Shown: piece by piece, positions 25,442-33,284 of the stretch
How positions within the stretch are numbered: position 1 is the stretch's first letter
How the letters are laid out: each line of letters begins with the position of its first letter
Assembly: GCA_945869695.1 (NCBI GenBank)
Contig: CAMBPV010000019.1
Span: forward strand, 1 to 38,931
Source of the DNA: Prosthecobacter debontii
GTDB lineage: Bacteria; Verrucomicrobiota; Verrucomicrobiia; Verrucomicrobiales; Verrucomicrobiaceae
Length of the DNA stretch: 38,931 nt
Direction: 5' to 3'
Made by a program: the position numbers and the translations under genes
Notes under the pieces: generated by a model
What the model was told of the DNA's origin: nothing
What the model saw: the letters and a program-made list of their open reading frames with translations, nothing else
Databases searched by the model: none

Positions 25442-26176
25442 ATGGAGCCGACAGAAAGTCCACTTGCGAAAGAAGAGGTAATCGAGTGCCGAGTCACACC
25501 TTGGTATTTCAAGCGCATGGGCATGTTGGCGGCGATGTTGATCGTTTTTGCGGGGCTATTCTTCTACGATGGGAAGTGGGGTTACGCTGCCAAGAATGAA
25601 AAAGCGGCGATGAAAGAGAGGTTCGAAGAGGAGGTGCTGAAGGGCTACGACCGGGCCAAATCTGAAAACACTTTGGACGCTTGGCGTGCGGAAATGATCG
25701 AGAAAAAATGGCCAGTGGATATCAATGGTCAGCCACCCAAATGGATGTCGTACGCCGCCGAGCATGGGATGGATGAGAAACCAAAGCGGTACAGCGACAA
25801 GGAGATCGCCGAACAGTTTTGGTGGGGGGGGGCGATGGGTCTAGGTTCCTTGATCGTCGGCGTGCTTGTGTTCTTAAATCGAAGTAAGGTGCTGAAGGGC
25901 TACGCTGAACACTGGGTCACGCCAGAGGGCAAGGAAGTGCTTTATGCTGACGTCTTCCGAGTGGACAAACGAAAGTGGGACAACAAGGGCTTGGCTTATG
26001 CTTTTCATCGTGGGGCTGACGGGGTGAAGGAGGTCAGGGAAGTCATTGACGATCTCAAGTTTGCGGGCGCCGACCGAGTGCTGGAGCGGCTCTTGGCGCA
26101 GTTCAGAGGCGAATTGATCGAAAAAGTGATGGAACCCGAGGAGGTTGCTGAACCCGCGGTCGATTCGTCGGACTGA
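25442..26176 (+). CDS. Bitopic or two-pass membrane protein of unknown function
   Basis: ATG 25442 is preceded by GGTGAGGGT and gives 244 residues. A hydrophobic segment (MGMLAAMLIVFAGLFFYDG) lies near residue 30 and a second one (WWGGAMGLGSLIVGVLVFL) near 125. Between them is a charged helical region of about 90 residues. After the second segment comes a compact domain of about 100 residues with HWVTPEGKEVLYADVFRVDKRKWDNKG, then an acidic tail. No family is recognised. It lies upstream of acpP with 122 bases between, so it is probably a separate unit. Confidence 0.65.
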   Translation: MEPTESPLAKEEVIECRVTPWYFKRMGMLAAMLIVFAGLFFYDGKWGYAAKNEKAAMKERFEEEVLKGYDRAKSENTLDAWRAEMIEKKWPVDINGQPPKWMSYAAEHGMDEKPKRYSDKEIAEQFWWGGAMGLGSLIVGVLVFLNRSKVLKGYAEHWVTPEGKEVLYADVFRVDKRKWDNKGLAYAFHRGADGVKEVREVIDDLKFAGADRVLERLLAQFRGELIEKVMEPEEVAEPAVDSSD

Positions 26177-26298
26177 TCAAAGAATTAAGGTCACGTTCCT
26201 TGCGAGTGTCTGGGATCTCAAAAAAACGATACAATTCCCCTTGCCAAGTCTGACGGAGCCGCTAAAGCTCCGGCGCATCCAACAACCCCCTTCTCAAT

Positions 26299-26538
26299 AT
26301 GGCAGACAACATCGCAGACAAAGTCCGGGACATCATCGTCGAACAACTGGGAGTAAACCCAGAGCAAGTTACCCCCGAAGCAAAATTCATCGAAGATCTC
26401 GGTGCCGATTCCCTCGACACAGTGGAACTGGTCATGGCTTTTGAGGAAGAGTTCGGCATCGACGTGCCAGATGAAGAGGCTGAAAAGCTTCAGTCTGTTG
26501 GCGATGTGATTCGCTACGTTGAAGAAAACGCTGAGTAA
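26299..26538 (+). CDS. acpP: Acyl carrier protein
   Basis: This 79-residue acidic protein has the phosphopantetheine attachment motif [10 protein letters not shown], with Ser38 as the modified residue. It carries growing acyl chains for fatty-acid synthesis and lipid A acylation. The sequence ([40 protein letters not shown]) is close to canonical AcpP throughout. A fab gene cluster is not visible here. The convergent gene encodes an acyltransferase of the LpxL family, a class that uses acyl-ACP donors. A strong hairpin terminator lies 37 bases past the stop. Confidence 0.96.
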   Translation: MADNIADKVRDIIVEQLGVNPEQVTPEAKFIEDLGADSLDTVELVMAFEEEFGIDVPDEEAEKLQSVGDVIRYVEENAE

Positions 26539-26575
26539 GCGAGTCGGGCTCCGTCCCGCTGTTAAGGACCTTTTG

Positions 26576-26610
26576 AAGCCGGAAGATTTACTTCTTCCGG
26601 CTTTCTCATT
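26576..26610 (+). terminator. Rho-independent terminator of acpP
   Basis: AAGCCGGAAGA at 26576-26586 pairs perfectly with TCTTCCGGCTT at 26593-26603, an 11-bp stem with a 6-base loop, followed by the T-rich TCTCATTTTGATT. It overlaps the end of the convergent acyltransferase gene and is well placed to end acpP transcription. Confidence 0.88.
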
Positions 26611-27589
26611 TTGATTCTGGACGAGGGGTCTTTGAATCGAAGCTCGATAGCAGACGTTGGAAGCGAATGCTAGCATTGGCATAGGATGGGTAGGCGTCAT
26701 CCGGCTCATTAGAAGGCAGGTAGCGCCAATGTTTGTACATCCACATCCATAATTCGGGCCGTTGACGAATTTCTGCTTCGAATCGGTCCCAGCAGAGTTG
26801 CACCGACTCAGTTTCATCAACGCTGCCATTGGGTCTGATAGGGCTAAAAGTTTTCACGTGGTAACCCCCATCTTCACGGGGCAGACAGACCGCGGGCAAT
26901 ATCATCATCCCGAGCCGTCCGGCGAGCATGGCGTGGATCTTCGGCACGCTGTTCTTAAGGCCGAAGCAATCGATGATCGTTGCGGCGCGCCCGGGTCTGA
27001 TATTGAGGTCAGCAAGCATCGCCACGCTACCCCGACGGGACATGACCTTAATTAGCCTTACCACGGCTGCTTTTTGTGGAATGAGGGTGTGATTTTGATG
27101 GGCTCTGAGGATTTGAAAAAGGGGGGTGAGACCCGGATTTTTGAAGTCTTGAGCGACGGTGGTCATCTGGATTCCTCGAATTCCCCAGATGATGCTCGAA
27201 AGCTCGAAGCAACCGAGGTGCGCGGTGAGCCAGAGAGCTCCTTTTTCCTTCGCCTCCGCACAGGCTTCGGGGTCTTCCTCTTCCGTTGACACGATAGAGG
27301 ATAAGTTTTCGGCGTTCAGTCTTGGGCTCCAGAAGAGTTCAGCGAAATTTCGCGCAAAGTTTCGGTAGGAATCACGGGCGACCTCTCGCCGCCGTTGATC
27401 GGACATCTGACCAGGGAAGGCTACGCGGAGGTTCTCGAGTGCCGTGGATCTGCCTTCCGCGTCGGCATAGTAGCCCAGCGTGCCGACGAGACGAGCAAAC
27501 GCTAGCAATACATGCCTCGGCATCCGGACGACGCACCAGCCCAAGGCTCTTACAATCTCGATTTCAAAAAAATAGCGAAGCTTCTTCAC
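26606..27589 (-). CDS. LpxL/HtrB-like lipid A acyltransferase
   Basis: This 327-residue protein of the lysophospholipid acyltransferase superfamily has the catalytic H-x4-E motif in TAHLGCFEL (His124, Glu129), and ALENLRVAFPG near residue 55 typical of LpxL/LpxM. The region FGLKNSVPKIHAMLAGRLG corresponds to the acceptor-binding part, and MWMYKHWRYLP ends the domain. An N-terminal hydrophobic helix would hold it at the inner membrane. LpxL enzymes transfer a secondary acyl chain from acyl-ACP to Kdo-lipid IVA. The start is 41 bases from the divergent peptidase gene. The exact acyl chain cannot be told. Confidence 0.87.
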   Translation of the reverse strand: MKKLRYFFEIEIVRALGWCVVRMPRHVLLAFARLVGTLGYYADAEGRSTALENLRVAFPGQMSDQRRREVARDSYRNFARNFAELFWSPRLNAENLSSIVSTEEEDPEACAEAKEKGALWLTAHLGCFELSSIIWGIRGIQMTTVAQDFKNPGLTPLFQILRAHQNHTLIPQKAAVVRLIKVMSRRGSVAMLADLNIRPGRAATIIDCFGLKNSVPKIHAMLAGRLGMMILPAVCLPREDGGYHVKTFSPIRPNGSVDETESVQLCWDRFEAEIRQRPELWMWMYKHWRYLPSNEPDDAYPSYANASIRFQRLLSSFDSKTPRPESK

Positions 27590-27630
27590 GTTGGCAGTTG
27601 GTGTTTTTGGAAATCGCGCTAGTGTCAGGC

Positions 27631-28632
27631 ATGGCAGTGCCCACGCTCATCACGATACTCAAGCGCATATTGAAGCAGCCCACAGCACCATTCCACGAAT
27701 ATCACGTGGCTGGTGAAATTGAGGCGCTTCTCAAAGATTGTCCCCATGTTAAAGTCAAGAGAGACAAATTTGGAAACTTGCTCGCGACCTATGACTATGG
27801 AAAGCACACGAGTCGCCCGACTTGGGTGCTCGGGGCGCACATGGATCACCCAGGCTTTGTTCGGGTGCCTAGTGGAAAGGGAAAACCCGGGTGGCAGTTT
27901 TTGGGCGGAGTCCCGCCCGTTGTTGTGGAGAGCGGAGTGAAGAAGGGTCTCCGAAAAACCAAGGGTGAAATCGGTTGGTGGAATTTCCCGGTGAAGATCA
28001 CTGCCGAGAAAATTGAGGCTACTGCTTGTGACGATTTGATCGGTTGCTCGGCCATCATCGCGACGCTGTGGGCACTTGGGCAGTTGAAACTGCAAGGCAC
28101 CGTCCATGCTGCCTTTACTCGTGCTGAGGAAATTGGATTTTTAGGGGCTTGGCAGATTGGGCGTAAATGGCCCTTTCCGAAGAGTGCGGTGTTCCTATCG
28201 ATTGAAACGAGCCGGCCAGTCAACGGTGCTGTGATGGGAGGGGGGCCGATTGTTCGTGTGGGAGATCGACTCTCGGTTTTCGACAGCGATGCTACCGCTA
28301 TCATGATGAAGACCGCATTAGAGCAGGGGATTCGTGTCCAAAGGTGCCTCCTTGATGCAGGGGCCTGTGAAGCGACCGCTCTCCAGGCGAGTGGGCATCG
28401 GGCGGCCGGGATTTCGATTCCTCTCGGAAATTACCACAATATGAATGAGGCCAAGAAACTGGCTCCTGAGTTTGTGATGATGAATGACCTCAAGTCTTTG
28501 GTTTCTCTCTTGACGGCTTTGGTTGGAACCAAACATGAAGGGATTGGTGAAAGCAGTGTGAGAGAGCGGGTCGAACTCCGAATGGACGAGTACAAGACCC
28601 ACTTAGCAGCTGGGAACAAGTGCTTCGACTGA
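27631..28632 (+). CDS. M42/M20-type zinc aminopeptidase
   Basis: ATG 27631 is used because upstream in-frame codons overlap the divergent acyltransferase gene; the protein then has 333 residues. Dinuclear-metal ligands are visible: His70 in AHMDHPG, Asp134 or Asp135 in CDDLIGCSA, the Glu pair 166-167 in TRAEEIGFLGA, Glu192 in SIETSRP and a His in GNYHNMNE. This is the M42 glutamyl/deblocking aminopeptidase pattern, with the family's inserted small domain around residues 78-125. Such enzymes remove N-terminal residues from peptides in the cytoplasm and often form large tetrahedral particles. Its function here is probably peptide recycling. Confidence 0.85.
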   Translation: MAVPTLITILKRILKQPTAPFHEYHVAGEIEALLKDCPHVKVKRDKFGNLLATYDYGKHTSRPTWVLGAHMDHPGFVRVPSGKGKPGWQFLGGVPPVVVESGVKKGLRKTKGEIGWWNFPVKITAEKIEATACDDLIGCSAIIATLWALGQLKLQGTVHAAFTRAEEIGFLGAWQIGRKWPFPKSAVFLSIETSRPVNGAVMGGGPIVRVGDRLSVFDSDATAIMMKTALEQGIRVQRCLLDAGACEATALQASGHRAAGISIPLGNYHNMNEAKKLAPEFVMMNDLKSLVSLLTALVGTKHEGIGESSVRERVELRMDEYKTHLAAGNKCFD

Positions 28633-28747
28633 GATCGGTTGCTCGGTGAGGTTTCCGAAATGGAGAAAGATTGGGCTTGCTAGAAGCTTGGGATTTACCT
28701 AAGTTATTCAAGTGAGTCTGATAAGTCGGAATCACTTTAAGTCGAGC

Positions 28748-29725
28748 ATGATACACGACCCCTCGCCGGACTCTTGGTTTTCTGCTTTCTCGAGCGGGAA
28801 GAGGGAGCGTCGATTCGCTCTGGGGCGGCGACCGAAGGATGAGAATAAAATCGGGCTTCTGCCCACTGAAGGCTGGAGGAAGAGAAATCTTCAATTCATC
28901 AACGAAGTGCTTCTCCCGACGCTTCTAACGCCTCGGCGTCCGAGTGGTGACGTTGATGCGCTTCCCCAAACCGATGGACCCGAGATTGGGGTCACTTGGC
29001 TTGGGCATGCTGGTTTTCTGATTCGCATGGGCGGGTTGAATGTTGCGATTGACCCGAATTGGGCGCTCTGGCATGGACCGATGAAGCGTGTCAGACATCC
29101 GAGTTTTCATCCGACGGATCTTCCCGCTATTGATTTGGTGTTGATCTCGCACGCACATTTTGATCATCTTCATCTGCCGAGCTTACGGAAGATCGCAGAC
29201 GGTCAGCCGATCATCCTTCCAAAGGGGGTGGGTAGTTTGGTTAAGCGCTGCGGATTCGGTCGGATTGTGGAGTTGGAGATGTGGCAGCGCGCCCGATTCA
29301 GAGATATCGAAGTGACATTGACACCTGCCCGACACTGGGGCGCGAGGATGATTCATGACACATTTAGGCAGTTCGGCGGCTTTCTTGTCCGCTCGTGTGA
29401 TCGCACGCTTTATCACTGCGGTGACAGCGCCATGTTTGACGGATTTGCAGAGATCGGTAAACGCTCAAGTGTCGATGTAGCCCTGATGCCAATTGGGGCG
29501 TACGATGCGCCGAGTGGTCGGCAGGTGCACATGAATCCAGAGGAGGCCATCGACGCCTTCCAGATGCTCGGAGCCTCCAACATGATCCCCATGCACCATG
29601 ACACCTTTCCACTGGGAGGTGAGCCGATGGGTGAGCCTGTCGAGCGACTGGCAAAGGCAGCAGTGGAGCGGCAGCTCGAAGACCGCGTGCGCATCCTCCA
29701 AGAGGGGCAGTCTGCGATCCTTTAA
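28748..29725 (+). CDS. MBL-fold metallo-hydrolase (NAPE-PLD/UlaG-like)
   Basis: This 325-residue metallo-beta-lactamase-fold protein has the metal motif H135-x-H137-x-D139-H140 (SHAHFDH), then TPARHWGAR, CGDSAMFDGFAEIG and IPMHHDTFPLG. The approach sequence VTWLGHAGFLIRMGGLNVAIDP is typical of the NAPE-PLD and UlaG branch. That branch hydrolyses phosphodiesters or lactones; substrate specificity is not readable. The N-terminal 70 residues are a poorly conserved, charged lead-in. An in-frame GTG at 28712 is an alternative start. The next gene starts 11 bases downstream, suggesting an operon. Confidence 0.86.
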   Translation: MIHDPSPDSWFSAFSSGKRERRFALGRRPKDENKIGLLPTEGWRKRNLQFINEVLLPTLLTPRRPSGDVDALPQTDGPEIGVTWLGHAGFLIRMGGLNVAIDPNWALWHGPMKRVRHPSFHPTDLPAIDLVLISHAHFDHLHLPSLRKIADGQPIILPKGVGSLVKRCGFGRIVELEMWQRARFRDIEVTLTPARHWGARMIHDTFRQFGGFLVRSCDRTLYHCGDSAMFDGFAEIGKRSSVDVALMPIGAYDAPSGRQVHMNPEEAIDAFQMLGASNMIPMHHDTFPLGGEPMGEPVERLAKAAVERQLEDRVRILQEGQSAIL

Positions 29726-29736
29726 CAATTGCCCGC

Positions 29737-30255
29737 ATGAGCCTCCCTTCAGGTGTGGTCGTCACTCTCATCGCTCTTCTTTCAAAAGACGGTTACATCT
29801 CGGAAGGGGTCGGTGTCCCGTTCGATCTACCTGAAGATAAACAGCACTTCCGCGACTACGCTGCGGGAAAATGGCTTCTCTTGGGACGTCGGACTTATGT
29901 TGAAATGATCGGCTGGTTCAGGAATCACGTGCCCTTGGTCTTGAGTCGCGATTCATCATTTCAGCCGACAATAGGTCGTCGGGTCGCAAGCGTTCAAGAG
30001 GCCATCGAGATTGCACGCGAGAACGGACAAACGGAGTTAGTCGTCTGTGGCGGTGGAGCTGCCTATGCGGCTGCCATTTCGGCTGCGGAAAAACTAGTGA
30101 TCACGCGGGTTGATCGTTTACTCGGCAGGGGGGTGATGTTCCCTTCCTTTGAGCAGGATGGGAGTTGGCGATTGAAAAAACGGGATGTGCATGGGGGCGC
30201 ACTTCCTTTCTCCATTGAGGTCTATCGGCGCAAACGAGCCGATTTTACTATTTGA
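29737..30255 (+). CDS. Dihydrofolate-reductase-like protein
   Basis: This 172-residue protein of the DHFR fold aligns as VTLIALLSKDGYIS, VGVPFDLPEDKQHFR, WLLLGRRTYVEMIG, VVCGGGAAYAAAI and KLVITRVDR. Asp34 in LPEDKQHF corresponds to the catalytic acid (Asp27 of E. coli FolA). Phe29 replaces the conserved Trp of the PW motif. GRRTY and VCGGG are the NADPH-binding boxes. It may be a functional DHFR or a related RibD-C-type reductase acting on another pterin or pyrimidine. No thyA or other folate gene is nearby. It overlaps the convergent gene by 8 bases. Confidence 0.75.
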   Translation: MSLPSGVVVTLIALLSKDGYISEGVGVPFDLPEDKQHFRDYAAGKWLLLGRRTYVEMIGWFRNHVPLVLSRDSSFQPTIGRRVASVQEAIEIARENGQTELVVCGGGAAYAAAISAAEKLVITRVDRLLGRGVMFPSFEQDGSWRLKKRDVHGGALPFSIEVYRRKRADFTI

Positions 30256-31090
30256 AGCTTTTCAAAAACGAAACGCTCAGAGGTAACTGCTGAAGGGACG
30301 TCGATGATTCGTCTTCGATAAAGTAGTGTGCGACACCCACTTTCTGCGCTGCGGTGAAGATCGAACGCCAGTCCATCTGTCCGGTGCCTAAGGGGACATC
30401 ATTTTCCACATCGGTTTGTCCACTGAGCGAGCCCGTGGCGATGCCTTTTTTTAGATCCTTCAGGTGCATCAGTTTCCAGCGTTTGCCGTATTTTTCCAAA
30501 AGGGCCGCCGGATTTTGGCCAGGGAACACCACCCACAGCACATCCATTTCGAAGGAAACAAACTCAGGTTTTGTCTCAGTCATGAGCAGATCAAAAAGAG
30601 TGCCTGAACCGTGCGGTTGGAACTCATAACCGTGACAGTGGTAAAAAAAGGTGACGCCCACCTTGGATAGAGCCTCTCCCACTCGGTTAAAGACTTCTGC
30701 GGCGGCCTTGGTCTCAGCTTCGTCAAAATCACCGGTGTGATCGATCCAGGCACACCCTGCATACTTCACTCCCAATGCCTGTGCGTCCTTGACCACGCCG
30801 TCCACATCGAGTCGGAGTCGGGAAAAGGGGTAGTGTGTGCTAACCGCTCTGAGTCCTCGGTTCTCCAGTTCAGATTTGAATGCTTCTGAGCTGAGATTGT
30901 AGGTTCCGGCCAGTTCCACCTCCGTGATCCCGAGCTCCTTGACCCGATCCAGGGTCCAAGGAACGCCTCGGAGGGCAAACTGGCTTCGCAGGCTGTAAAG
31001 TTGAAGGCCTGGTTTCACGGGCTCCTGACTAAGGAGGGGTGCAGCAGCACTGGCGAATGAAACGATGGCGAAGAATAGTAGGTTTCTCAT
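30248..31090 (-). CDS. Exported sugar-phosphate isomerase/epimerase-like TIM barrel
   Basis: ATG 31090 starts a clear signal peptide (MRNLLFFAIVSFASAAAPLLS); longer starts at 31114 or further upstream would hide it. The 280-residue protein has the xylose-isomerase-like fold: GLQLYSLRSQF, ITEVELAGTY, YHCHGYEFQPHGSGTLFD, EMDVLWVVFPGQNP, LMHLKDLKKG and YFIEDESS. Conserved Glu, His, Asp and Glu residues in these strands form the metal site. Related exported proteins are abundant in Verrucomicrobia and Planctomycetes, and the family is annotated as epimerases or isomerases of sugars; the actual substrate is unknown. The gene is divergent from leuA. Confidence 0.8.
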   Translation of the reverse strand: MRNLLFFAIVSFASAAAPLLSQEPVKPGLQLYSLRSQFALRGVPWTLDRVKELGITEVELAGTYNLSSEAFKSELENRGLRAVSTHYPFSRLRLDVDGVVKDAQALGVKYAGCAWIDHTGDFDEAETKAAAEVFNRVGEALSKVGVTFFYHCHGYEFQPHGSGTLFDLLMTETKPEFVSFEMDVLWVVFPGQNPAALLEKYGKRWKLMHLKDLKKGIATGSLSGQTDVENDVPLGTGQMDWRSIFTAAQKVGVAHYFIEDESSTSLQQLPLSVSFLKSFK

Positions 31091-31121
31091 GAAGCGGAGA
31101 TCAAGGAAGCGCATTTGCCGC

Positions 31122-31158
31122 GGTCTGAAACCTCTTTTTTGTCGGAGGTTCTGAGACC
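31122..31158. repeat. Imperfect palindrome in the leuA / isomerase divergent region
   Basis: GGTCT at 31122-31126 and AACCTC at 31129-31134 match GAGGTT at 31145-31150 and AGACC at 31154-31158 in inverted order, around a loop containing six Ts. It lies about 30 bases upstream of the isomerase ATG and 54 upstream of the leuA leader peptide. It could be an operator or an RNA hairpin. Confidence 0.4.
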
Positions 31159-31211
31159 ATCTGGATCGGTGCTGGACAGAAACGCTTGATGCCGTAGGAT
31201 TCCCTTCGTCC

Positions 31212-31268
31212 ATGACTAACCTTGCCAAGGCACTGATTCTCCTCTCCCTTCGACTCACGCAAGGGTAG
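31212..31268 (+). CDS. Leucine-rich leader peptide upstream of leuA
   Basis: A complete 18-codon frame, ATG to TAG, encodes MTNLAKALILLSLRLTQG. Six of the 18 residues are leucine (CTT, CTG, CTC, CTC, CTT, CTC), with one Ile in the run. It lies 116 bases upstream of leuA and is followed by mutually exclusive hairpins. This is the layout of amino-acid attenuators such as leuL, where slow decoding of Leu codons changes RNA folding. An AGGA sits 12 bases before the ATG, rather far for a ribosome site. Expression is unproven, but chance alone rarely gives this Leu content in this position. Confidence 0.6.
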   Translation: MTNLAKALILLSLRLTQG

Positions 31269-31378
31269 ACGGCCCGCGTTTCCTCGTCATGCCTCCGCCG
31301 TCTAGTCACGGCAGTTTCTCGGCTGAGGAAGGGATTTCCAAAAGCCAGTTCTTCTTTGAATCCTGTTCAAGTTTTTTT
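31266..31378 (+). promoter_or_regulatory. Candidate leucine attenuator of leuA
   Basis: TAGACGGC at 31266-31273, beginning in the leader stop codon, pairs perfectly with GCCGTCTA at 31297-31304. GCCGT at 31297-31301 can instead pair with ACGGC at 31308-31312, so the two stems exclude each other. Just before leuA, TTGAA at 31356-31360 pairs with TTCAA at 31366-31370 and is followed by seven Ts at 31372-31378. That last stem is short and AT-rich, so its terminator strength is doubtful. Confidence 0.45.
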
Positions 31379-31384
31379 CCGATC

Positions 31385-33049
31385 ATGTTATCTCACCCGT
31401 CTTCGAAATATCAGCCATTTCCGCTGATCACACTGCCTAATCGTCAATGGCCGACACGGCACCTCGCAAGTGCTCCGATCTGGTGCAGCGTGGACCTGCG
31501 TGATGGCAATCAGGCCCTCGCTGTGCCCATGAACGTCAGTCAAAAACTGGAGATGTTCGACGCGCTGGTGAAGTGTGGGTTCAAGGAAATCGAAGTCGGT
31601 TTCCCCTCGGCTTCCAATACCGAGTTCAGCTTTAATCGGCGACTGATCGAAGAGAATCGGATTCCGGATGATGTGACGATTCAATGCCTGGTTCAAGCGA
31701 GAGAAGACCTCATTGAGAAAACGGTGGAGTCGCTGATCGGGGCCAAAAAAGTGGTGATCCACATGTATAACAGCACCTCGCCGGCTCAGCGAAAATACGT
31801 CTTCGGAAAGTCGAAGGAAGAAATCATCGCTGTTGCGGTGAACGGTGCACAATTGATCAAAGACCGTCTTCATCGCCTGACTTCGGGCGGCACGCGTGTG
31901 ACACTTCAATATTCCCCCGAGAGCTTCAGTGCCACTGAGGTCGAATTTGCGAAAGAAATCAGCGAGGCTGTGATGGAAGTGTGGGAGCCGACTCCCGAGC
32001 ACAAAATGATCCTGAATTTGCCTGACACCGTTGAAGTGGCGATGCCAAACGTCTATGCCGATCAAATTGAATGGATCTGCACAAACATCAAAAAACGAAA
32101 CAGTCTGATCATTAGTCTGCACACCCACAATGATCGTGGCACCGGCACTGCGGCTACCGAACTGGGGCTTCTGGCTGGCGCAGATCGTGTGGAAGGGACG
32201 CTCTTTGGCAATGGCGAGAGGACAGGGAATCTGGACATCGTGCAGGTGGCGATGAACCTGTACATGCACGGCATCTCGCCGGGATTGGACTTCAGCGACA
32301 TGAATGGACTGATCCGGATGTATGAACGCACCACGGGAATGACTGTGGCGCCGCGGCATCCTTACAGTGGTGAGTTGGTTTTCACAGCATTTAGTGGTAG
32401 CCATCAGGACGCCATTAAGAAGGGGCTCGCTGGCTACGAGCAGCACCAAACTGCGTGGGATGTGCCTTACTTGACGATTGATCCTAATGACATCGGTCGT
32501 GAATACCGTGAGGTGATTCGCGTGAACAGTCAGAGCGGAAAAGGCGGCGTCGCTTATCTTCTTGAGAGTGAATTCGGAATCGAGCTGCCCAAGGACATGC
32601 AGCGTGAGTTTGGTCCATTGGCCAATGAAATCGTGGACACCCTTGGCCGAGAGGTGACTGCGACCGAATTGAAAGAAATGTTTTGGAATGAGTACATCGA
32701 ACGCGATAGCCCATATGCTTTACATCACTTTCATGCGGATGGGGTGGATGGCGTTTTCACTTGTCGGTCGAGTCTAGTGATTCATGGGAAGGAAAGAGGA
32801 GTGGTGGGAAAGGGTAACGGCCCGATCGCAGCCTTCGCCAATGCATTGATAGAAGATGCCGGTGCGCCTTCATTCGAGGTGACGACTTACCGTGAGCAGA
32901 GTTTGAGCAGCGGCACCGAAGCCAGCGCACTCGCTTTTATCCAGATCAGAGTCAACGAAGGAAAGACTGTGTGGGGGGCAGGGGTCGATACAAACATTGA
33001 ATTGGCTTCCATTAAAGCTCTGCTCAGTGCGGTGAACCGGGTGATTTGA
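31385..33049 (+). CDS. leuA: 2-isopropylmalate synthase
   Basis: This enzyme condenses acetyl-CoA with 2-ketoisovalerate in the first committed step of leucine synthesis. The 554-residue chain is the long LeuA type. The TIM barrel begins with CSVDLRDGNQAL, contains GFKEIEVGFPSAS and the metal/acid motif SLHTHNDRGTG, and includes LFGNGERTGNLD. A linker and the C-terminal LeuA dimer domain follow (about residues 420-554), which normally binds leucine for feedback inhibition; GNGPIAAFANAL is visible there. ATG 31385 starts the usual MLSHPSSKYQPFP sequence. No Shine-Dalgarno precedes it; an in-frame ATG at 31289 exists but adds non-homologous residues. A leucine-rich leader lies upstream. Confidence 0.95.
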   Translation: MLSHPSSKYQPFPLITLPNRQWPTRHLASAPIWCSVDLRDGNQALAVPMNVSQKLEMFDALVKCGFKEIEVGFPSASNTEFSFNRRLIEENRIPDDVTIQCLVQAREDLIEKTVESLIGAKKVVIHMYNSTSPAQRKYVFGKSKEEIIAVAVNGAQLIKDRLHRLTSGGTRVTLQYSPESFSATEVEFAKEISEAVMEVWEPTPEHKMILNLPDTVEVAMPNVYADQIEWICTNIKKRNSLIISLHTHNDRGTGTAATELGLLAGADRVEGTLFGNGERTGNLDIVQVAMNLYMHGISPGLDFSDMNGLIRMYERTTGMTVAPRHPYSGELVFTAFSGSHQDAIKKGLAGYEQHQTAWDVPYLTIDPNDIGREYREVIRVNSQSGKGGVAYLLESEFGIELPKDMQREFGPLANEIVDTLGREVTATELKEMFWNEYIERDSPYALHHFHADGVDGVFTCRSSLVIHGKERGVVGKGNGPIAAFANALIEDAGAPSFEVTTYREQSLSSGTEASALAFIQIRVNEGKTVWGAGVDTNIELASIKALLSAVNRVI

Positions 33050-33089
33050 GGCCGGGGCAAAATCAGTCGAATGCAAGCGCGTCCAACGC

Positions 33090-33117
33090 TTGACAGCCCG
33101 GCGCTGGGCGGTAAGTT
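33090..33117 (+). promoter_or_regulatory. Probable promoter of the tRNA gene
   Basis: A perfect TTGACA at 33090-33095 is followed after 16 bases by TAAGTT at 33112-33117, a modest -10 box. Transcription would start about 30 bases upstream of the tRNA. The surrounding sequence is GC-rich, as in a GC discriminator of a stable-RNA promoter. Confidence 0.5.
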
Positions 33118-33123
33118 CACTCT

Positions 33124-33144
33124 CCCGCAGTCGCCCGCTGCGGG
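33124..33144 (+). terminator. 7-bp GC hairpin between leuA and the tRNA
   Basis: CCCGCAG at 33124-33130 pairs with CTGCGGG at 33138-33144 around a 7-base loop and is followed by TTATCT. It may end leuA transcripts, or be part of the tRNA precursor leader, since it lies between the putative -10 box and the mature tRNA end. Confidence 0.35.
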
Positions 33145-33153
33145 TTATCTGAC

Positions 33154-33228
33154 GGCAGAGTAGCTCAGGGGTAGAGCAGGGGACTCATAAGCCCTTGGTC
33201 GGGAGTTCAACTCTCCCCTCTGCCACCA
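33154..33228 (+). tRNA. tRNA with CAT anticodon (Ile2 or elongator Met)
   Basis: The cloverleaf folds completely: acceptor GGCAGAG/CTCTGCC, D-stem GCTC/GAGC, anticodon loop CTCATAA, T-stem GGGAG/CTCCC with loop TTCAACT, and an encoded CCA at 33226-33228. The variable loop TGGTC and the stretch GGGGACTCATAA...TTGGTCG resemble tRNA-Ile2, whose CAT is modified to lysidine-AT by TilS, more than an elongator tRNA-Met. It is not initiator tRNA. The closing pair of the anticodon stem, A31-G39, is a mismatch. Confidence 0.93.
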
Positions 33229-33284
33229 CTTTCAAGGATGAGGGTGGGCTTGCTTTGTGGCGGCTCACATGTAAGGAATTGCGA

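Noticed and set aside
31388-32449. A 353-codon open frame on the minus strand across leuA
   Set aside because: It is fully antisense to a textbook 2-isopropylmalate synthase and its product is rich in His, Arg and Ser without any recognisable domain; a codon-bias shadow.
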